A stretch of DNA of 64,000 bases from CBDCFV01 sp963664625 (GTDB lineage: Bacteria; Chloroflexota; Dehalococcoidia; Lucifugimonadales; UBA3495). Shown one piece after another: positions 59,289 to 64,000 of the stretch. Where the stretch lies: contig OY761541.1 in the NCBI GenBank assembly GCA_963664625.1, positions 3,162,001 to 3,226,000 of the forward strand. Direction: 5' to 3'. The position numbers were made by a program, and so were the translations under genes. The first letter of the stretch is position 1. Every line of letters begins with the position of its first letter. A model generated the notes under the pieces. That model was not told the origin of the DNA. It did no database searches and saw only the letters and a list, made by a program, of their open reading frames with translations.

Positions 59289-60594
59289 AGTCGGGGGGCT
59301 GGCCCTCCTTCTGCTATTCGCTGCTGCCGCTTTCGTGGTCGCCTTTTTCTATTTCTATCGCGGTTCCTATCAACCTCCTCCTACCGTTGCATTGCCGGTT
59401 GACCAACTCGGCGCTCCCCAGTCAAGCCTACGCGCTTTAGAGGAATTGCCTCTGATACAAAAAGGGACCCTGGTGGTTGACGGTATTCACGGCAACCAAT
59501 TCCTTGAGACAGAGTTGTCGTCCCTGCTGGACAGAGTGGCTGACCGAGGGTACGAAGTGGATGTTGTGGGTCTGGCACGACGTGGAGGGGGCTTCGGTTC
59601 CTATGACCAGGACGCCAGAATCAGGCTGATGGAGGAAAAGCTCCGCAACGCCGATAGCCTGCTGGTGGTGGCGCCGGCCACTCCCTACACTGATGCGGAA
59701 GCCGATATGGTGGAAAGGTACATCCTGAGCAAGGGCGGCAAGCTGCTTTTGGTTGGCGATCCCACGCGCAGCCACAACATCAACAGCTTGGCGGAACGTT
59801 TCGGAATCAAGTACCGGCAGGATTATCTGTACAACCTGACGGACTACGACCTTAACTTCCAGAATATTTTCATGCGAAGTTTCCGGGAAGACGACGTGAC
59901 CAAAGGATTGGAGCAAGTAGTTTTCTACACCTCAAGCTCGGTCACCGCTCCGACTCCAGGGTTGGCAATGGCCGCTCAAGGTACCCGCTCTTCCTTGGTG
60001 GAACAGCCTCACCCATTCAGCACCATGGTCAAGGCAGGCGACGGCCGGGTGCTGGCGTTGACGGACCTTACCTTCATGGTCCCCCCCAGAAACTCGATTC
60101 TGGACAACGACCGATTGATTTCCAACTTGGCCGACTACCTGACCGGCGGCCAAAGAAGCTTTGACTTGGCCGATTTTCCCAGCTTTTTCAAGGGTGACGT
60201 AGACATTGTGCTGGGCCGTTCCTCCCTTTTCGATGTTGTGTCAGACGTAAAAGGCGTACTGTCGGAATTCCGTATAGATTCGGATGTTCAGGCTGTAGAG
60301 GACATCACTAATGACACGTTGTACTTGGGACTTTATGAGGATGCCGCCGACGTGGCCCAGTACTTGGAGGTCGGAGGTCTGGTCCTGAACGATGTTCTGC
60401 GCACCCCGTTTACCACCGATATTGAGAAAGAGGCCACCGCCGTCATTCTGCTTCATCCCGGGCCTGACCGTCATGCCTTGGTAGTGCTGGGCGATTCGGA
60501 AGAATCACTCAGAGAGGCTATAAGCTACCTGTCTTCAGGGGGGTTCAGGGGCGGCTTGGTCGGCGATTTTGTAGGAGTATACCGGACCGAATGA
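59269..60594 (+). CDS. DUF4350/GATase1-like membrane-anchored protein
   Basis: This is a 441-residue protein with an N-terminal membrane helix (about 10-30) and a Pro-rich spacer. It then has a flavodoxin/GATase1-like domain (about 65-200: LVVDGIHGN, DSLLVVAPATP, GGKLLLVGDPTR) and further alpha/beta segments to the end (VILLHPGPDRHALVVLGDS). The DUF4350 class is proposed to bind a ligand or polymer without catalysis. The start lies inside the S49 gene and the stop overlaps the next start (ATGA), so three envelope proteins are translated as one unit. Confidence 0.75.
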   Translation: MSGLLSKVGGLALLLLFAAAAFVVAFFYFYRGSYQPPPTVALPVDQLGAPQSSLRALEELPLIQKGTLVVDGIHGNQFLETELSSLLDRVADRGYEVDVVGLARRGGGFGSYDQDARIRLMEEKLRNADSLLVVAPATPYTDAEADMVERYILSKGGKLLLVGDPTRSHNINSLAERFGIKYRQDYLYNLTDYDLNFQNIFMRSFREDDVTKGLEQVVFYTSSSVTAPTPGLAMAAQGTRSSLVEQPHPFSTMVKAGDGRVLALTDLTFMVPPRNSILDNDRLISNLADYLTGGQRSFDLADFPSFFKGDVDIVLGRSSLFDVVSDVKGVLSEFRIDSDVQAVEDITNDTLYLGLYEDAADVAQYLEVGGLVLNDVLRTPFTTDIEKEATAVILLHPGPDRHALVVLGDSEESLREAISYLSSGGFRGGLVGDFVGVYRTE

Positions 60595-62321
60595 AGATAA
60601 ATGTACGTGGGCTTATGGGGTTGCTGGCGACCGGTTTGATGCTTGCCGTGATTGCTTGTGCGGCTCCCCAACCGGCTGTTCCAGCCCAGTCTGCACCAAC
60701 CCAAGACGGCGCCACTCCGATACCCACCACCAAGCTGCCGCCCGCAGAGGCGCGAATGCCCACGCCCACACCGGTCCCGGTGGAGGTCAGGAAAACAACC
60801 ACAGACTTTGCCGCGGGTTACGCTGAGTTGTCGAAAAGCTGGGATGACCTTCACGGTGATTTTGACGCTTGGCGTCAGGGGCTGACGGACTGCGAAGCGA
60901 GTTCGGTGCAAATAGCGGTACACGGGTTTGCGGGACGGTCCGCCGGTATTACGGCCGACGCCAGAGCGCTACCTAGAGACCCAATGGTACGTGAGCTTTC
61001 GGACAGCCTTATTGAAGCCGCCGAAATTGAAGAAGAGGCGCTGCGCGCCTTGGCCGAAAACCGTCAGCCCAATCGCGGGGGCTCGGCGGCAGCGGCATCC
61101 TCGAGTGGCGGCGCAGCGGCGCCATCGGATGAGAAGCCAGATGAGAATGGGGCGGGAGCGTCTGCCACAGCCGGAAAAGGAAATAATTCGTCAAATGGCG
61201 GGGCTGGCTCGGCTTACGAGGCAGTTGCGGTTGCGCGGTCTCAGGCTTCGGAAATACAAAAGGAGGTCTCCGACAGGTTAGACGATCTTCAAACAAGGAC
61301 GAGTCCTGACGCGCAAGAAGAGGTCAACGAATTCAGCGTTGCCGTGAGCGAGTTGAATGAGGCTTGGGACCAGTTCCACCGCAACTACGACTCTTTTCGC
61401 TCAGCCGAGCCAAATTATAATGCTGCTCAAAGGACCCGTGGCGTCAACCTTCTGGTGAACGAGTTCCGGGGGATAGTACAGTCTGCCCGGGATCTGCCGT
61501 CCGCCGCCGGAACAGATGATGTGGCGGATATGTTGGCGGAGGCAGCCGAATCAGAGGACCTGTTACTGCGGAATTTGAGAGGTGACTTGGGACAGCCCGG
61601 GGAGTTTGTAAGTAATCAACCAGTGACGGAGGACGATTCGTCTGAAACCTCCACTCCTGATCCGCAGGTCGAAGGAAATGGTAATCTTCCGCCGACAAAA
61701 CCGGAACCTGTAGAGGAAGAATCACCTGTATTGGGGACTGGCAACTCTGAGGGTGGCAGTACGTTCGATGCAGGACCCAGCGCCGAAGAAGAGCCTTCCG
61801 CGGCCGATCCGTCAATCTTCCACGCCTTCGACACGCAACTGGTGGAAGCCAATACAACACGGCGCGAGGCCGGGCAGTTGTTATCCAAGATCGAAGAAGA
61901 TGTTTCCGATGACGGCCGCAAGCAAGTGAGCGGGTTCGCAGCCCGATACAATCGGCTGATGGCACAAGTAGACGATCTCCGAGACGACTATGACGAATGG
62001 CGCGGCACTGAGGGCGGATGTGACCGGACCGAAGTTATTGAAGCCTTGGGTGGGTTCACCGCAAGATTTTCCGACCTGGCTGCCGACGTTCGAGGACTGC
62101 CTCGGGCGACTTTCCTGAGGCCCATGGGTGAGTTGCTGGTTGAGGCGGCGGACAGGGAGCACAGGTCGGTGCGCGACCTGCGCAACACTTGGGAACCCTT
62201 TGACTCCTCGGTGTATGACAATGTAGACAGGCAGCGTGACACATCGGACAAACTGCGCCGTCAAGTGTCCTCGGGTATAGACGAACTTTCCGCCCGGTAC
62301 GGCCTGTCGTTGCCCAAGTAA
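60591..62321 (+). CDS. Three-repeat envelope lipoprotein of unknown function
   Basis: This is a 576-residue lipoprotein with signal peptide and lipobox VIACA. It has three copies of a helical unit of about 90-110 residues (near 65-145, 235-330 and 430-540). Each starts with an F-x-x-x-Y-x-x-L-x-x-x-W/D-D pattern (AELSKSWDDLHGDFDAW; SELNEAWDQFHRNYDSF; DDLRDDYDEW) and ends with ALP-type turn and an EAAxxE helix. Low-complexity Ser/Gly/Glu linkers separate them. It starts in the DUF4350 gene (ATGA). No family is recognised; it probably binds a polymer or other envelope part. Confidence 0.8.
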   Translation: MKINVRGLMGLLATGLMLAVIACAAPQPAVPAQSAPTQDGATPIPTTKLPPAEARMPTPTPVPVEVRKTTTDFAAGYAELSKSWDDLHGDFDAWRQGLTDCEASSVQIAVHGFAGRSAGITADARALPRDPMVRELSDSLIEAAEIEEEALRALAENRQPNRGGSAAAASSSGGAAAPSDEKPDENGAGASATAGKGNNSSNGGAGSAYEAVAVARSQASEIQKEVSDRLDDLQTRTSPDAQEEVNEFSVAVSELNEAWDQFHRNYDSFRSAEPNYNAAQRTRGVNLLVNEFRGIVQSARDLPSAAGTDDVADMLAEAAESEDLLLRNLRGDLGQPGEFVSNQPVTEDDSSETSTPDPQVEGNGNLPPTKPEPVEEESPVLGTGNSEGGSTFDAGPSAEEEPSAADPSIFHAFDTQLVEANTTRREAGQLLSKIEEDVSDDGRKQVSGFAARYNRLMAQVDDLRDDYDEWRGTEGGCDRTEVIEALGGFTARFSDLAADVRGLPRATFLRPMGELLVEAADREHRSVRDLRNTWEPFDSSVYDNVDRQRDTSDKLRRQVSSGIDELSARYGLSLPK

Positions 62322-62381
62322 GCCGGAGATACCCGGACAGCGCCAAGAGATGTGACCGGGAACTGTCTATCCACGAAAAAA

Positions 62382-62404
62382 TCCCTTCCCGTTTTGGGAA
62401 GGGA
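62382..62404. terminator. Bidirectional intrinsic terminator
   Basis: TCCCTTCCC (62382-62390), loop GTTTT, GGGAAGGGA (62396-62404), with six A before and CTTTT after, so both strands end in a U-run. It closes the lipoprotein operon on the forward strand and the amidase on the reverse strand. Confidence 0.9.
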
Positions 62405-62435
62405 CTTTTGACAAGGCCTCTCAGCTCTTGGCCGA

Positions 62436-63869
62436 TTAACCGCCGTTGGCTATAGCGGGTACGCGGTCCTTGGCGGGAGAAACAGCCTCGTAACCGTGGG
62501 CTACCTGCAAGAGGACTTGTTCCTCGAAGGGTCTTCCTATCAACTGAAGGCCGATGGGAAGGCCGGCCTGAGTGAACCCGCACGGTATAGACATCGCCGG
62601 TAACCCGGTGGCGTTGCTTGGGCTGGTGCAGCGGGCGGTCATGCCGGAGCCCGGTCCCCGCACCGGGTAGTCTTGACCTCCGACGGTTACCGTGTTCTGG
62701 TCTATGCGCCAAGCCGCAATGGGCGACGACGGGGTTGCCAGTAGGTCGACCTCCTGAAATACTTGGGCGTACTCCTCTTTGATGATGCGCTGCACTTTCA
62801 TAGCCTTGGAGTAATCGCGGCCTAAAATGAACTGGCCTGCCAGCGTGCGGTACAGGACGGTAGGGCCGTAGTCTTCCCGGTGTTGATCTATGTGCGGCTC
62901 ATGGGCCACCAACCCGTCGGCCATGCCGGGAATGCGCAGCGCGCCGGCGTATTTCATACTTGGCAGCGAGACTTCACGGACCTCGGCGCCCAACTCCGCC
63001 AGCGCCGCTATGGCTTGGCGCACCGCCACCTCGGTTTCCGGGTCCACCGGCTCAAAGTAGTAGTTCGCCGGTACGCCTATTTTGAGGCCCTTGAGGCTCG
63101 TCCCTAGGAGTTCCGAGTAATCGGGTACCGGCACCGGCACAGTGCTTGGGTCCAGAGGGTCGTAGCCCGCGATTACTTGCAGCACCAGGGCGCAGTCCCT
63201 CGCCGACCTCACCATGGGGCCGATGTGGTCGCCGTTGAAGCTGGTGACCTGCAACCCGCGCTGGCTCACCCGTCCGTAGGTCTGCTTCAGGCCCACTATG
63301 CCGCAAAAGTTGGCCGGGCCGCGGACTGAGCCGCCCAGGTCGGTACCCAGGGAAGCGAAGGTAACGCGGGCGGCAACGTTGGCGCCGCCGCCGCCGCTGG
63401 AGCCGCCGGGAATATGGTCCAGGTTCCAAGGATTGTGCACGGCTCCATAGTGGAGATTGTTGGAGGTGGACCCGGCGGCGAACTCTTCAAGGTTTTCCTT
63501 TCCCAGGATGATTGCCCCGGCCTCCTTGCACCTGGTGACCACCAGAGCGTCTTCGTCCGGTACTTGGTTGGCCAGTGCCTTGGAACCGACCGTGGTGCGT
63601 ATACCGGCGGTGTCGATATTGTCCTTGATGCCGATAGGAACGCCGTGGAGGGGGCCGCGGTATTCGCCGCGCATCAACGCAGCTTCCTGTTCCTTGGCCT
63701 GCCGCCTTGCCTCATCGTAAGTGATGGTAATGAATGTGTTTAACGACGATTGCAGCCGCTCGGCCCGGGCCAGGGCCGCTTCGGTCAGCTCTACCGGCGA
63801 GACCTCTTTTGCTTGGATTCTGGGAGCAAGCTCGGAGATAGTGAGTTGGAGCAGGTCGGAATCTGGCAT
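62436..63869 (-). CDS. Amidase (GatA-like amidase signature enzyme)
   Basis: This 477-residue amidase-signature hydrolase has a full Ser-cisSer-Lys triad: Lys82 in PIGIKDNI, cis-Ser157 in GGSSGGG and nucleophile Ser180 in LGGSVRGPA. The motif order and the GPMVRSARD segment are close to GatA of the tRNA amidotransferase. No gatB or gatC gene is in view and the C-terminus (RPFEEQVLLQVAHGYE) is of the stand-alone kind. It may hydrolyse amides of organic matter. GAGGGTT precedes the ATG. The stretch after 63869 shows no gene. Confidence 0.9.
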   Translation of the reverse strand: MPDSDLLQLTISELAPRIQAKEVSPVELTEAALARAERLQSSLNTFITITYDEARRQAKEQEAALMRGEYRGPLHGVPIGIKDNIDTAGIRTTVGSKALANQVPDEDALVVTRCKEAGAIILGKENLEEFAAGSTSNNLHYGAVHNPWNLDHIPGGSSGGGGANVAARVTFASLGTDLGGSVRGPANFCGIVGLKQTYGRVSQRGLQVTSFNGDHIGPMVRSARDCALVLQVIAGYDPLDPSTVPVPVPDYSELLGTSLKGLKIGVPANYYFEPVDPETEVAVRQAIAALAELGAEVREVSLPSMKYAGALRIPGMADGLVAHEPHIDQHREDYGPTVLYRTLAGQFILGRDYSKAMKVQRIIKEEYAQVFQEVDLLATPSSPIAAWRIDQNTVTVGGQDYPVRGPGSGMTARCTSPSNATGLPAMSIPCGFTQAGLPIGLQLIGRPFEEQVLLQVAHGYEAVSPAKDRVPAIANGG

Positions 63870-64000
63870 TGGAAATAACCCTCTTCAATTGGAGTGGGTC
63901 AGCCGACCCAATCAGTTGGGCCGGCCATGCTCGGAAGTGTAAGCCACACAGGTCAGGAACGCAATTGACGGGAAGGCGGTCGACAGCTCAGTCCCACGCC

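Noticed and set aside
62436..63869. True GatA subunit of the tRNA amidotransferase
   Set aside because: No gatB or gatC alongside; amidase-signature enzymes of this kind are common stand-alone hydrolases, so the symbol gatA is not given.

Overview
The window looks like a chromosomal contig from a Chloroflexota bacterium, most likely a Dehalococcoidia / SAR202-type lineage. This is inferred from gene content, not from a marker phylogeny. The clues are peptide-binding lipoproteins with long Val/Glu/Lys repeat linkers, a Gly/Met-rich N-terminus on an ABC exporter, a CaiB-type CoA transferase, two LLM-class flavin monooxygenases, PEP-mutase-superfamily lyases, a 2-phosphosulfolactate phosphatase homologue, a haloalkane dehalogenase and an amidase. 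Together these suggest an aerobic or microaerobic heterotroph that degrades unusual organic compounds. Genes are densely packed, often with ATGA/GTGA overlaps, and the coding sequence is GC-rich.

Layout. 1-8.8 kb: the end of a class IV aminotransferase, tRNA-Asn, a heat-shock operon (dnaJ-like, hspR-like, clpC/clpB-like) behind a near-consensus promoter, an alpha/beta hydrolase, a VTT membrane protein, gamma carbonic anhydrase, CoA transferase and a fused MNT-HEPN protein. 8.8-15.2 kb: a CPA2 antiporter, hisS, an AT-richer two-gene module (AAA ATPase plus PD-(D/E)XK nuclease-like protein), a small gene behind a LexA-type box, a cyclase-family hydrolase and a GlcG-like protein. 15.3-23.1 kb: hisF, hisIE, an S51-like peptidase, argS and a heterodimeric ABC exporter. 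23.2-26.7 kb: a low-gene-density stretch with a candidate structured RNA, small membrane or charged proteins, and tRNA-Cys and tRNA-Leu. 26.7-38.7 kb: an oligopeptide ABC transporter (no ATPase genes), a zinc-ribbon/PQQ-propeller protein, an SDR, a decayed 2H-type protein, two PEP-mutase-family lyases, three tandem Uma2 nucleases and an LLM oxidoreductase. 38.85-40.07 kb: an ISAs1-type insertion sequence with a 10-bp target duplication and a frameshifted transposase.

40.1-50.5 kb: mnmA-rnhB-yraN, an alpha/beta hydrolase that has lost its nucleophile, a haloalkane dehalogenase paired with a second LLM monooxygenase, two HEPN/PaREP1-like proteins, an FAD oxidoreductase, a ComB homologue, a HAD phosphatase and an NHL propeller. 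50.5-56.1 kb: a ParA-like ATPase paired with an AlbA_2/HATPase protein, a HemQ-like protein, a ferredoxin, an Lrp regulator, tRNA-Gln and a PIN/DUF7662 toxin-antitoxin-like pair. 56.3-64 kb: an orphan peptide-binding lipoprotein, a three-gene envelope operon (S49 peptidase, DUF4350-like protein, three-repeat lipoprotein) and a GatA-type amidase.

The best candidates for undescribed biology are the ATPase/nuclease pair (12098-13620), the ParA/AlbA_2 pair (50531-52763), the candidate structured RNA (about 23190-23990) and the S49/DUF4350/lipoprotein operon (58239-62321). All functional assignments come from reading motifs by eye; no database search was run.
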